41,505 nucleotides of DNA from a virus, in IMG/VR virus record IMGVR_UViG_3300008259_002692, positions 1-41,505 of that record, one strand, 5' to 3'. The position numbers and the translations under genes were made by a program. The notes under the pieces were generated by a model. That model did no database searches, was not told the DNA's origin, and was given only the letters and a program-made list of their open reading frames with translations. Each line of letters opens with the position of its first letter. The stretch's first letter is position 1. Shown here one piece after another: positions 8,226 to 15,842 of the stretch.

Positions 8226-9181
8226 GTTCTGTCTGGCGCCCGTTTGTTGACTGCTAAATCTGCAGGATGTATACAAATTTCAAACGAGCAGGTGCCAGAC
8301 TGCTCTAATAATTTGAAATTGTCTAGGCGCCCTAGGTTTTGATATTTGCAAATACTGGTCCACACTTGACCATCGTAGTTGACATTGATGCTGTCAATTC
8401 CTACATCGCAACTCCATCCATTGAACCGATTTAGTCCTTCAAGTTTGAGTTTTGTTTCGGACAACAATTTGAGTGGACTTGACTTTCCGTCGTCAAAGAT
8501 AGCCAATGATGTATAAGGATTAAAAATACTCTTGTTTTTTAAGAACAAGGATTGATGACGTTTCATCCATGCCTGTTGTTCTTCGTTGTAGTTGGATACA
8601 TGTCTATTCCTGATCTGAGCCTTGTCATGCACAGGCCAACAGATGATGCAGTTATTAAAACGCTGATCTATCATGTCATACATTTTTACAACCGAGTCCC
8701 AGTTACTGGGGTCGCATACTAGATTGAATTGAAGATCAACGTCGTTGTCAGCCAAGTAATGACACAGTTCATTGAGTTGAGGCAGTTTGTTAACATACTC
8801 GTTGTGCAAACTAAAAGTGCAACCCGACGGCAATTCTTCTAGACTCTTCCACCACTTTAGTGGTCTACTACCATTGGAATTGATACCAATGATTCCATAG
8901 GGCTTTAGCCGTTTAATGATTGTGGAAAACATTGGATGAACTGTGGGCTCGCCACCTGACAATGTTAACCAAAGTGTTCGTCCACGCAGATTCTCAATGA
9001 CCAAGTCAATGAAACGATTGATTTCGTCATCTGTGGGATAGCCGTCTCTGCGACCCATAGCGTAGTCACCTGAATGCAAGTGATCAGGACAGTAACTACA
9101 TTTCCAATTGCAAAAATCAGTTAAATGCCAGAATACATAGAACACTGGTTGCTTACGCTGAATAGCAACAATCTTAGACAT
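8222..9181 (-). CDS. Radical SAM protein, single-cluster type
   Basis: A 319-residue protein with the radical SAM motif CNWKCSYC (C24, C28, C31) and LTLSGGEPTVHP, the SAM-binding GGE element. Additional cysteines near the C terminus (GWSCDVG, SICKYQ, SFEICIHP) are spaced like a degenerate SPASM auxiliary-cluster domain, following a typical NVNYDGQVW strand. Last gene of the minus-strand block; its ATG overlaps the stop of the upstream gene (TAATG), indicating translational coupling. Substrate unknown. Organelle-like class assignment is not possible by eye. Confidence 0.8.
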   Translation of the reverse strand: MSKIVAIQRKQPVFYVFWHLTDFCNWKCSYCPDHLHSGDYAMGRRDGYPTDDEINRFIDLVIENLRGRTLWLTLSGGEPTVHPMFSTIIKRLKPYGIIGINSNGSRPLKWWKSLEELPSGCTFSLHNEYVNKLPQLNELCHYLADNDVDLQFNLVCDPSNWDSVVKMYDMIDQRFNNCIICWPVHDKAQIRNRHVSNYNEEQQAWMKRHQSLFLKNKSIFNPYTSLAIFDDGKSSPLKLLSETKLKLEGLNRFNGWSCDVGIDSINVNYDGQVWTSICKYQNLGRLDNFKLLEQSGTCSFEICIHPADLAVNKRAPDRT

Positions 9182-10548
9182 TAGAGACCCTCAATGAGGT
9201 TAGGGTCACAATGTTTCTTGAGCAGGTCATAAACATCACTGAGTGTTGTCCTCCACGACGTGTTTCTACGCTGGTCGAGAATATCCATGCAACGAACAAA
9301 CTCATTTAACTTTTCATAGTCGGGTTCGGCATCAATATACTTGTTGAGCAAGTTGATGATGGCTTTGAACCATTTTAAATCTCTAGGTTCTTGGCTGGGA
9401 TGATTCTGATAACGTTCAATGATTTCTTCTTTGGCAGACCTTGGCAGATACCTCATGTCTAGCCATTTAGGACCTTCTAAGAATCTAAACTCAGTGGGCA
9501 CATTTAATTCTTTGGCCACTTCACTGACACGCATCATTGCATAAGGTGTAGCAATACCAATGCAACTGCTGATGTATTCGATGGGAATGCCATGTTCTTT
9601 TAATATTTTGATATTCTCAACAAACTTACTGTAGTTGCCAGGATATCTAATCAACTCGTATCTGTCACCAATGTCATCAACGCTGACACACATGATAATG
9701 TCTTGAAATTTTTTGAGTTTTTCAAGCACACGCTTGTGAATCACTGTTAGGTTAGTGTCAAATCGCAATTGAATCTTGTGTGCTACACCAGCGGCAATCA
9801 TCTTGTCAAGGCAAGTTTCTAAAGCAGGCACTAGGAACGGTTCGCCTCCGGTGAAATAGATGTAGCGCAGTTGATGAACAATTTCATCAAAGCGTTGCCA
9901 CCAAATGTCAGTTTCCCACCACGGTTGCATGTTAGACACTGACAACTTATTGTGTCTTTCAGGGTCAGGTGTAATGTAGTAGGTCTTGTAGCGGCCCAAT
10001 TTAAAAATAGGTTCGCCATCGTAGTAATCCATTGCCAACCAATCATCATACCATAAATGACTGTGTTGAGGACTGCACATCACACATTTCATATTGCAAA
10101 GGTTGCCAAAACGCAGATGTAAATTGACCAACGGTGCTGTAGATGAACCATCTTCCTGTGTAAACAAATGTGCATTGTTGACATTGACATATCCACCAGT
10201 GGTTTTAGAAGTAGCCCAAATTACACGCTGACGCTTGCTACGGCCGCCGCCTTTGCTACGATTCCATTCATCTAGACCACGAGTAGAATCTTCTGCGTCA
10301 TAGCAGTTTCTACAACGTTGTGGTTTTTCATTGAGAGACAATTGAAGCCGTTGTTCTCTGTGAGTTTTGCTGTTCAGTGCATCACGAAAACTGTGTGTCA
10401 ATACATTCATGACCTGATCGTTTTCGTCGTGTGCCATGCCAAAATCTTTGTCATAGTTGGCCAAGCAACAAATTGAGTATTCTCCGGCAAAGGAGATTTC
10501 AATTTGACTCCAGGGCTCTGGGCAAAAACTTTCTGGTTTAAATTCCAT
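9181..10548 (-). CDS. Radical SAM enzyme with N-terminal SPASM/twitch-like cysteine module (paralogue of 2078-3385)
   Basis: I choose the ATG at 10548 (455 residues), preceded by a GAGAG ribosome site, over one 42 bases upstream. The radical SAM motif is CNMKCVMC (C151, C155, C158), followed by YFTGGEP. The N-terminal module carries C9, C27, C28, C79 and C82 around EPW and NYD, as in the paralogue at 2078. Shared landmarks are LRFGNLCNMKC, WYDDW, DIWWQ and LPRSAKEE. It lies between a nitronate monooxygenase-like gene and another radical SAM gene on the minus strand. A peptide or sugar modification role is possible, but nothing identifies the substrate. Confidence 0.85.
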   Translation of the reverse strand: MEFKPESFCPEPWSQIEISFAGEYSICCLANYDKDFGMAHDENDQVMNVLTHSFRDALNSKTHREQRLQLSLNEKPQRCRNCYDAEDSTRGLDEWNRSKGGGRSKRQRVIWATSKTTGGYVNVNNAHLFTQEDGSSTAPLVNLHLRFGNLCNMKCVMCSPQHSHLWYDDWLAMDYYDGEPIFKLGRYKTYYITPDPERHNKLSVSNMQPWWETDIWWQRFDEIVHQLRYIYFTGGEPFLVPALETCLDKMIAAGVAHKIQLRFDTNLTVIHKRVLEKLKKFQDIIMCVSVDDIGDRYELIRYPGNYSKFVENIKILKEHGIPIEYISSCIGIATPYAMMRVSEVAKELNVPTEFRFLEGPKWLDMRYLPRSAKEEIIERYQNHPSQEPRDLKWFKAIINLLNKYIDAEPDYEKLNEFVRCMDILDQRRNTSWRTTLSDVYDLLKKHCDPNLIEGL

Positions 10549-10558
10549 GTTACTCTCT

Positions 10559-11521
10559 TTAGTTGTTTGTTTGTCCAAACAAACGTTCAATGATGATATT
10601 TACCGGGAGGATTTCTGTGATTGAGTTTATGCCATGTCCTGCAAAAACGTGTCCTTGGTTGCCAGTTTTAATACCTGCTCTCAGACTCATGGTGTTGTTT
10701 TCAGTGTCTGGGCGATCAAATTTGCCTAACCTCAATGCATTTTGTTTTAGATTGTCTGTGTTGAGTTTTGTCAAGTCAGCGTTACCTGCACCAATCATTT
10801 TTAGTTTTGTTGCTTCAGACACAGGACTTTCCTGGCTGGCAGCAAATAGCGTGCCAGCACCAATGGCCGTGACTCCTAGGTCCAGCAATTGTTTAACATC
10901 CTGGGCATTGCCAACACCACCTACAGCAATAATTGGAATATTGGGATAGTGTTCCTGTGCCCAAACAATCATTTGTTCCAATGATAGATCAGTGTCCATC
11001 ACCCGGCCAGCACTCTTGGGTCCTTTAATTGAGAAAGCATCTACGTGACTTAGACCCGAATCCCAAAAACACCAATTTTCTATATCGTCGAACAATGAAA
11101 CTACTTTTAATATAAGTTTGACGTCTTGACTTTGTAGATAAGTCATCCAATGGTTAATCTTGGCCAACACCACAGGATCACGACGATGTTCTTCAACAGT
11201 AATAATCTCCAGGTGGCTGATTTTAAATTCTCGAATTAGGTCAATGACTTTGGGTGCATTGCTTTGAATAAATGTTGTGTCCAAACTTAGAATAAAATTG
11301 CAATTTCCGACAGCGTCTTGGAATCTTTGAAATTCTGATCGAGCAAGATCCCAACCCATTACGCCTTTGGCAACAAAGTAGTTGAATAGGCTGACACTGG
11401 GGAAGCCACCGGCTTGAGCCACTGCAATGGCCAAGTTGATGTCAGACACCTGGTTCATTGCATAGCATTGCGCCCAATGGTAGCACTTATTGGATTGTGG
11501 CTCATGACCGAGGTATTGCAT
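10559..11521 (-). CDS. Nitronate monooxygenase-like / NPD-family flavoprotein
   Basis: TIM-barrel protein of 320 residues. Near the N terminus, YAMNQVSDINLAIAVAQAGG corresponds to the apM-x-x-VS...LA-x-AV-x-x-AGG start of 2-nitropropane dioxygenases; the C-terminal half has IIAVGGVGNAQDV and GVTAIGAGTLF, the FMN phosphate-binding strands, then a helix with AGNADLTKL and GHGINSI. Family members oxidise nitronates with FMN, and some relatives act on other small carbon acids. The ATG at 11521 is preferred because a start at 11458 would lose the first barrel strand. Its 5' end overlaps the divergent gene at 11458 by 64 bases, so the promoter must lie inside that gene. Confidence 0.65.
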   Translation of the reverse strand: MQYLGHEPQSNKCYHWAQCYAMNQVSDINLAIAVAQAGGFPSVSLFNYFVAKGVMGWDLARSEFQRFQDAVGNCNFILSLDTTFIQSNAPKVIDLIREFKISHLEIITVEEHRRDPVVLAKINHWMTYLQSQDVKLILKVVSLFDDIENWCFWDSGLSHVDAFSIKGPKSAGRVMDTDLSLEQMIVWAQEHYPNIPIIAVGGVGNAQDVKQLLDLGVTAIGAGTLFAASQESPVSEATKLKMIGAGNADLTKLNTDNLKQNALRLGKFDRPDTENNTMSLRAGIKTGNQGHVFAGHGINSITEILPVNIIIERLFGQTNN

Positions 11522-12672
11522 TCAGAGATGCTTTAACCAACCAAGGTGTTGAATGCTGTGTCAGCACCGAATATCAACAGCCCGGAGTCTACATTGTTGA
11601 TGTAAATGGTGGACCAGCATTGTGGACAGGCATGTCATTGCTTTCAGGGTTCAAAACCACGAATGTCCTAGATCTACTACCAGATCATGTTTTGGCAGGT
11701 CTTAGGGATAGAAAGATCAAATTGGTATTGCTGGCCTGGGCCGAAGGACATAGATTCGTAGTTGATTCTGTTGTGAATAAACTTCGCCCTGACATGTATG
11801 GTTGCAACTATGATGCTTTCAGTGAAATACATTCTAAAGCCAAAGAAAAAAGTATACCAATAGAACAGATTATAATTGTTCATGGTAACCATCGCGTCAA
11901 ACAAGAATATCAGCAGTGGTGTCAAGATCACAGTATTGCAACACGGTTGACTGTGACACCTGGTTTGAAGTTCTTTTCTATATTCAATCCTCAGGCCAAA
12001 TCAAACTCCACAGTATTGATTGAAAATGCCGTGTCAAACACACAGGCTCGAGACTTCAACAGTTTGAATAGAATTGTTAAAGTTCATCGCAATGATCACT
12101 TTTATGAACTGATTGCTCGCGGACTACTAGAACACGGACATGTCAGCGGTCAACTGGGTGATTACCATTCTCCTTTGTTTATTGACAGCGACCTAGAGCA
12201 ATGGCAATCTACAGTAAGGCCTCATTTTCCTAGACATATAGACATCAAAGACTTTGAGATAAATCCTGCTGACAACTTTAACCCTTGGATATATGAAAAT
12301 AGTTTGCTGACTGTGATAACGGAAACACACTTTGAAGATGACATTACGTTCTTAAGTGAAAAGATCTTCAAGCCAATCAGTGCAGGGCATCCATTTATTG
12401 TGTTGGGAAATTCAGGCACACTTGCAGTTTTAGAGTCGCTGGGATTTAAAACCAACTTCTGTGGTCTCGGTGCCGACTATGATAAAATTACAGATCCACT
12501 CCAGCGATTTCGGCGTGTGCATGATCTCTTGAGTTATTGGGTGAACCTGCCTAGAGCAACAAAGATAAATTTAATTTGTGCTAGTTTACCCAGCATCCGA
12601 CACAATTTTGAACTGTATCGTAAACTAGATTTTACCAAGGAAATGATAGATGAAATTAAAAGACTCCACTAA
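11458..12672 (+). CDS. Putative glycosyltransferase-like protein (SEKIFKP motif), paralogue of 4835-6211
   Basis: About 400 residues. Near the C terminus, TVITETHF, LSEKIFKPISAGHPFIV and LESLGFKT parallel ITET, SEKIWKP and MGFET of the gene at 4835, supporting common descent and a GT-B nucleotide-sugar-binding region. The start is uncertain: no ATG is in frame near the 5' end; TTG 11458 or GTG 11497 are candidates, without a good ribosome site. If 11458 is right, its 5' end overlaps the divergent flavoprotein gene. The 3' end overlaps the next gene by 23 bases. Acceptor unknown. Confidence 0.5.
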   Translation: MHSIAPNGSTYWIVAHDRGIAFRDALTNQGVECCVSTEYQQPGVYIVDVNGGPALWTGMSLLSGFKTTNVLDLLPDHVLAGLRDRKIKLVLLAWAEGHRFVVDSVVNKLRPDMYGCNYDAFSEIHSKAKEKSIPIEQIIIVHGNHRVKQEYQQWCQDHSIATRLTVTPGLKFFSIFNPQAKSNSTVLIENAVSNTQARDFNSLNRIVKVHRNDHFYELIARGLLEHGHVSGQLGDYHSPLFIDSDLEQWQSTVRPHFPRHIDIKDFEINPADNFNPWIYENSLLTVITETHFEDDITFLSEKIFKPISAGHPFIVLGNSGTLAVLESLGFKTNFCGLGADYDKITDPLQRFRRVHDLLSYWVNLPRATKINLICASLPSIRHNFELYRKLDFTKEMIDEIKRLH

Positions 12673-13432
12673 TGTAGTTGTGATATCGGGAGGGTTTGAC
12701 CCAATTCACGCTGGCCATGTGGCAATGATCAAAGCGGCACGTTCTCTAGGTCAATACCTTATTGTGGGAGTCAACAGCGATGCTTGGTTGGAACGCAAGA
12801 AAGGTCGTGCTTTCATGCCCTGGCATCACAGAGCCTCTGTAATCCGTGCCATGCTGGGTGTCAATGATGTTTTGAGTTTTGATGATTCGGATGGTTCAGC
12901 CTGCGACCTATTAGAAAAAGTAAAACTACAATTTCCCACCAGTCACATTGTGTTTGCCAATGGCGGTGATAGAACCGCACAAAATATTCCAGAGATGTCA
13001 ATCAAAGACGTTGAGTTTCGCTTTGGTATTGGTGGTGAGGACAAACTGGGTAGTTCCAGTGATTTTCTCAGAGAGTGGAAAGAGCCCACAACGCCTAGGC
13101 CTTGGGGCGAATATCGTGTGCTATACCAAGGCGGCGAAATGACCAGGCTGACCAAAGTCAAAGAACTCACAGTTGAACCAGGGCAACGTTTGTCAATGCA
13201 AAGACATCGTAATCGCAATGAATTATGGTTTGTTGTTTCAGGCATGTGTGATGTTTATTCGTCTATGCCCAGCGGCTACACACTACCGCCAAGAACGCTA
13301 GGTCCACATGAAACTGTGGAAATACGAGCCAATGAGTGGCACCAGTTGACCAATCCTTATAATGGACCTTGTCGCATAGTAGAGATCCAATTTGGATCTG
13401 AGTGCGAAGAATCTGACATAGAACGTCGTTGA
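12650..13432 (+). CDS. Nucleotidyltransferase-cupin fusion (sugar nucleotidyltransferase plus ManC/type II PMI-like cupin)
   Basis: Residues about 8-143 form a cytidylyltransferase-fold domain: GGFDPIHAGHV with the HxGH nucleotide-binding motif, a VNSDAWLERKKGR loop and SSSDFLREW equivalent to the ISSTxxR motif, most like heptose-1-phosphate or glycerol-3-phosphate enzymes. From about residue 147, RPWGEYRVL, PGQRLSMQRHRNRNE and LWFVVSG match the cupin of type II mannose-6-phosphate isomerases (C-terminal part of ManC). The metal-binding His and Glu pattern is present. The fusion could join activation of a sugar phosphate with its isomerisation. The final stop lies inside the -35 box of the following promoter. 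Confidence 0.75.
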   Translation: MKLKDSTNVVVISGGFDPIHAGHVAMIKAARSLGQYLIVGVNSDAWLERKKGRAFMPWHHRASVIRAMLGVNDVLSFDDSDGSACDLLEKVKLQFPTSHIVFANGGDRTAQNIPEMSIKDVEFRFGIGGEDKLGSSSDFLREWKEPTTPRPWGEYRVLYQGGEMTRLTKVKELTVEPGQRLSMQRHRNRNELWFVVSGMCDVYSSMPSGYTLPPRTLGPHETVEIRANEWHQLTNPYNGPCRIVEIQFGSECEESDIERR

Positions 13433-13457
13433 CCACTCAACGATTTTGTGCTACACT
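13429..13457 (+). promoter_or_regulatory. Sigma70-type promoter for dsbA
   Basis: TTGACC at 13429-13434, a 17-base spacer and TACACT at 13452-13457, preceded by TGC as an extended -10. The -35 box contains the TGA stop of the upstream gene. Predicted +1 near 13464 leaves a leader of about 29 bases with a GGAG ribosome site before ATG 13493. Confidence 0.75.
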
Positions 13458-13492
13458 TACTACTGTAATCCTTTAACCCACGGAGAATCATT

Positions 13493-13744
13493 ATGAGTTT
13501 TACACCTGAACAAGTTGCTAAGTTGACAAAAGTAATCCAAGAAGGCGTCCAAGTCAAGCGTGAGATCGACGATCTCAATGTTGGACTCAAGGAAACAGTA
13601 GCGGCCATTGCCGAAGAAATGGACATCAAGGCCGCTGTGCTTAACAAGGCCATTACCAAAGCATTCAAGGGCGACTTTGAAAAAGATCAAACAGATCTTG
13701 AGGCTGTTGAAGAAATCCTTATCGTAACTAAAAACAAGGTCTAA
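13493..13744 (+). CDS. dsbA: DsbA-like double-stranded DNA-binding protein
   Basis: An 83-residue, mainly helical, charged protein. The pattern of an N-terminal helix, a central KETVAAIAEEMDI, an LNKAITKAFKGDF segment and an acidic C-terminal VEEILIV closely follows T4 DsbA (89 residues; K-D-I...AKDELGV...FN...HKDNRD), a protein that binds dsDNA near late promoters and can modulate late transcription. The assignment rests on recalled similarity and size. It has its own sigma70-type promoter, which suggests early or middle expression, and it is not next to rnh as in T4. Confidence 0.65.
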   Translation: MSFTPEQVAKLTKVIQEGVQVKREIDDLNVGLKETVAAIAEEMDIKAAVLNKAITKAFKGDFEKDQTDLEAVEEILIVTKNKV

Positions 13745-13746
13745 TC

Positions 13747-13971
13747 ATGCATGACGATGGCTACACTTGGACCATAGATGACAATGAACCTATGATCATG
13801 GTCATCAAGCACTACGGTGCCACTGTCATGCGTATCTTCCTTGGCGAAGCCATAGAGTCTGCAGGACGAGAACAAGTCATGCGGCATGTGCGAGAGTGCG
13901 ATCGTAGTCCATGGCTCAAGCAATGGCGCGAGCATGCTGAAAAAGAGATGGTAGAAAAATTATCACAATGA
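13747..13971 (+). CDS. Hypothetical protein, 74 aa
   Basis: A small acidic/amphipathic protein beginning MHDDGYTWTIDDNEP, with a short beta-like segment and a charged C-terminal helix (KQWREHAEKEMVEKL). No signal peptide, membrane segment or cysteine motif. It follows dsbA by two bases and overlaps the next gene by four bases (ATGA), so it is co-transcribed and probably translationally coupled. I do not recognise the family. Confidence 0.7.
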   Translation: MHDDGYTWTIDDNEPMIMVIKHYGATVMRIFLGEAIESAGREQVMRHVRECDRSPWLKQWREHAEKEMVEKLSQ

Positions 13972-14258
13972 AATCACTATTGGTCAGTGTCAGAGACTAT
14001 GTGCGTCAAGACTGGCAAGAAAACCCTGCACGATGTGTGCTGGAAATAATTGCTTGGGTCATGAGCATTGGCTGTGCTGTGGCCATGGGCGTGACACTAC
14101 CTAATCCACCATTTCTAGTTTTATATCCTATCTTCATTGCTCAGTGTGCAATCTTTGCCTGGGCGGCAAAAACACGTGGTAGCACCGGCATGTTGGCCAA
14201 CTATCTACTGTTGGTGGCCATTGATACAGTGGCGTTGATAAGACTGATAATGCAATGA
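13968..14258 (+). CDS. Small membrane protein, 96 aa, about three TM helices
   Basis: An N-terminal charged stretch (RDYVRQDWQENPAR) precedes hydrophobic segments at about residues 27-45, 49-67 and 75-94, so the protein is probably an inner-membrane protein with two or three crossings. Size and topology would suit a holin or superinfection-type membrane protein, but no family motif decides this and it is far from the endolysin. The ATG overlaps the upstream stop; its own stop overlaps the start of the 37-residue gene that follows. Confidence 0.7.
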   Translation: MKSLLVSVRDYVRQDWQENPARCVLEIIAWVMSIGCAVAMGVTLPNPPFLVLYPIFIAQCAIFAWAAKTRGSTGMLANYLLLVAIDTVALIRLIMQ

Positions 14259-14368
14259 AAAGTGACTGGTCATTTTTGTTAATTGTTGTTGTATTGATGC
14301 TGTTGTTCTGGGGTGAACCAGATTTATTTGATGCAATAAGAGTATACCTAATAAGATTGTTGCAATGA
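14255..14368 (+). CDS. 37-residue single-pass membrane protein
   Basis: The ATG at 14255 overlaps the upstream stop (ATGA), and its own stop at 14366-14368 overlaps the ATG of the next gene in the same way. The product has one hydrophobic segment, FLLIVVVLMLLFW at residues 7-19, and a short charged tail ending in a second amphipathic stretch. The double ATGA coupling and lack of any gap argue that it is real. Function unknown; a regulator or partner of the preceding membrane protein is possible. Confidence 0.6.
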   Translation: MKSDWSFLLIVVVLMLLFWGEPDLFDAIRVYLIRLLQ

Positions 14369-15057
14369 CCCGCGAAGATCAAATTCAACAAGGTAAAGTG
14401 GTTCATGTTGGTTTGAGTTCAACAAAGCAACAGAATAGCATTAAAAAAACTTCCAACGGTTCAATTGATCTTGCACCAGGTGGTGTAGTAGGCGACTATC
14501 ATTTTCAATACAAATTAGATCATGACCTGGATAAGAGATTGAATTTAAATCAATATCCAGAGTTAGACCATCTAATAAAAACACAGGGTGGTAGTGTAAT
14601 ACAAACTCAGCAAATAAGTTTGTATGAAGTTGAAGAAATAAATCGTTTACGTTCGCTTAGACCATACCTAGAAATTTTACAACCTGGTTGGTTAGGAGAA
14701 AACATAACTACCCAAGGCATACGTTTAAATGAAATACGATATGGTAGTATTGTTGTCATCAATGATGTTAGATTAAAAGTTCAGGCAAGGCGTAGTTTTT
14801 GTCGACGAATCTTTGAAGATTTAACAACGATGTCATTACCAGGACCGTATTCGCTTGTGGGAAAGCACATCAATGCCCTAGGAGAAATGCAGATTGGTAT
14901 CATGTGCCAGGTTTTAGATGTTGGTAGCGTTACCGTTGGCAATGCTATTACAGTTTTTCCAAATCCTGATTTGGTTGGTCAACCTTGGAGTAATTTGTCA
15001 ACGCCAGGAGAAGGCCGCACAACACTAGACCGGGTTGAATATTTGCCCAATGAATAA
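14365..15057 (+). CDS. MOSC-domain protein
   Basis: A 230-residue protein with MOSC features: GKVVHVGLS at the N terminus, DLAPGGVVGDYHF (the A-G-hydrophobic-GD-xH segment), QISLYEVEEINRL, PGWLGENITTQGI, GSIVVINDVRLKVQARRSFCRR with the conserved cysteine (R-x-x-C), and KHINALGEMQIGIMC. MOSC domains bind molybdenum cofactor or carry sulfur; YiiM-type members reduce N-hydroxylated bases such as 6-hydroxylaminopurine. Hand counts of two 60-base lines give 35-38% G+C against 43-47% in sampled lines of dsbA and the polymerase, hinting at recent acquisition. Role in the phage is unknown; removal of mutagenic base analogues or sulfur transfer are options. Confidence 0.75.
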   Translation: MTREDQIQQGKVVHVGLSSTKQQNSIKKTSNGSIDLAPGGVVGDYHFQYKLDHDLDKRLNLNQYPELDHLIKTQGGSVIQTQQISLYEVEEINRLRSLRPYLEILQPGWLGENITTQGIRLNEIRYGSIVVINDVRLKVQARRSFCRRIFEDLTTMSLPGPYSLVGKHINALGEMQIGIMCQVLDVGSVTVGNAITVFPNPDLVGQPWSNLSTPGEGRTTLDRVEYLPNE

Positions 15058-15277
15058 CGACAACAATATTGGGAGGTTAATTCCTGTGCCTGGGCACCTA
15101 CATGAAACACCTATGTTGTTTGTTGCTGATCATAAATGGTGGTGCAACAATCAAGAAGAAATAGAAACTTGGATGACTGAAAACTTGCCTAGAGGAGTGC
15201 AACATCTACAGGGCATGGTAATTGCATTTGATTCTGAAGAAGATCGCATGATGTTTATGTTGAGGTTTGGCTTATGA
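15050..15277 (+). CDS. WLxxN/FxLxW small-protein family, member A
   Basis: I take the ATG at 15050, overlapping the upstream stop by eight bases (75 residues). It has a helix-like EEIETWMTENLP and a C-terminal tail IAFDSEEDRMMFMLRFGL. These two elements recur in genes at 15274, 15555, 15839, 16145, 27002 and 34538: a helix ending W-(L/M)-x-x-N and a C-terminal aromatic-rich strand-helix-strand ending near F-x-L-x-(W/F). No known domain, signal or metal site is recognised. First of five in a tandem chain; function unknown. Confidence 0.7.
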   Translation: MNNDNNIGRLIPVPGHLHETPMLFVADHKWWCNNQEEIETWMTENLPRGVQHLQGMVIAFDSEEDRMMFMLRFGL

Positions 15278-15558
15278 AACCAGTGCCCGGTGACTTGCCT
15301 TATCACTTGTATATTGGCGATGCCGATGAGGAAAGTGTTATTGAATGGCTCTGTGAAAATCTTTCTCCTATAGTTCTTACTACCAGAGCAGAACACTCGT
15401 GGACAGACATGTATCATGGAGACTGTGATTTATGGATCTTAAATACACAGGATGTCAGCGACGTCAGAAGTAGGTATGATAACATAACAATGATAAGATT
15501 TTTACGAGACGAAGATAGATTACTGTGTCAATTGACTTGGGGAGGCACACACGGATGA
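15274..15558 (+). CDS. WLxxN/FxLxW small-protein family, member B
   Basis: A 94-residue acidic protein. EESVIEWLCENLSP gives the helix motif, and IRFLRDEDRLLCQLTWGG the C-terminal signature, separated by a longer middle region with MYHGDCDLWIL. The ATG overlaps the stop of member A (ATGA) and its stop overlaps the start of member C, so the three are likely translated as a coupled set. No catalytic motif seen. Confidence 0.7.
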   Translation: MKPVPGDLPYHLYIGDADEESVIEWLCENLSPIVLTTRAEHSWTDMYHGDCDLWILNTQDVSDVRSRYDNITMIRFLRDEDRLLCQLTWGGTHG

Positions 15559-15842
15559 AAGTCAGTATTCATCACTGGCGTTATAGTGATGGCGTTACTG
15601 CTGTTAATCCTGGCAATCCTTTTGGGGAGGTTGTTCCACCTCGAGGCTGGACTTGTTGGGCATATCCCTACAGTGACGATGCCATGTCAAAAGACTTTGA
15701 CGAGTTTGAGCGTTGGCTTGACGAAAATTGTCCCAGCGCAGACTATACTCGCAGGTTCAACAGTGGTGATCCAATGGTGACTATCAGAATCACCAATCAA
15801 GCAGATGCGGCCTTGTTTATGCTCACTTGGGGTGTGCAATGA
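15555..15842 (+). CDS. WLxxN/FxLxW small-protein family, member C
   Basis: ATG 15555 is chosen because it overlaps the upstream stop (ATGA); an in-frame upstream start would lie well inside member B. The 95-residue product has an N-terminal aromatic region (GWTCWAYPY), the helix DEFERWLDENCP and the tail IRITNQADAALFMLTWGVQ. Family membership is by these two elements only. Function unknown. Confidence 0.7.
   Translation: MKVSIHHWRYSDGVTAVNPGNPFGEVVPPRGWTCWAYPYSDDAMSKDFDEFERWLDENCPSADYTRRFNSGDPMVTIRITNQADAALFMLTWGVQ

Noticed and set aside
10563-10949. 128-residue plus-strand open frame
   Set aside because: Antisense to the flavoprotein gene, whose FMN strands are encoded there; shadow.
13968-14258. 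Holin for the GH19 endolysin
   Set aside because: Topology would allow it, but it is 10 kb from the endolysin, in an early/middle-type transcript.
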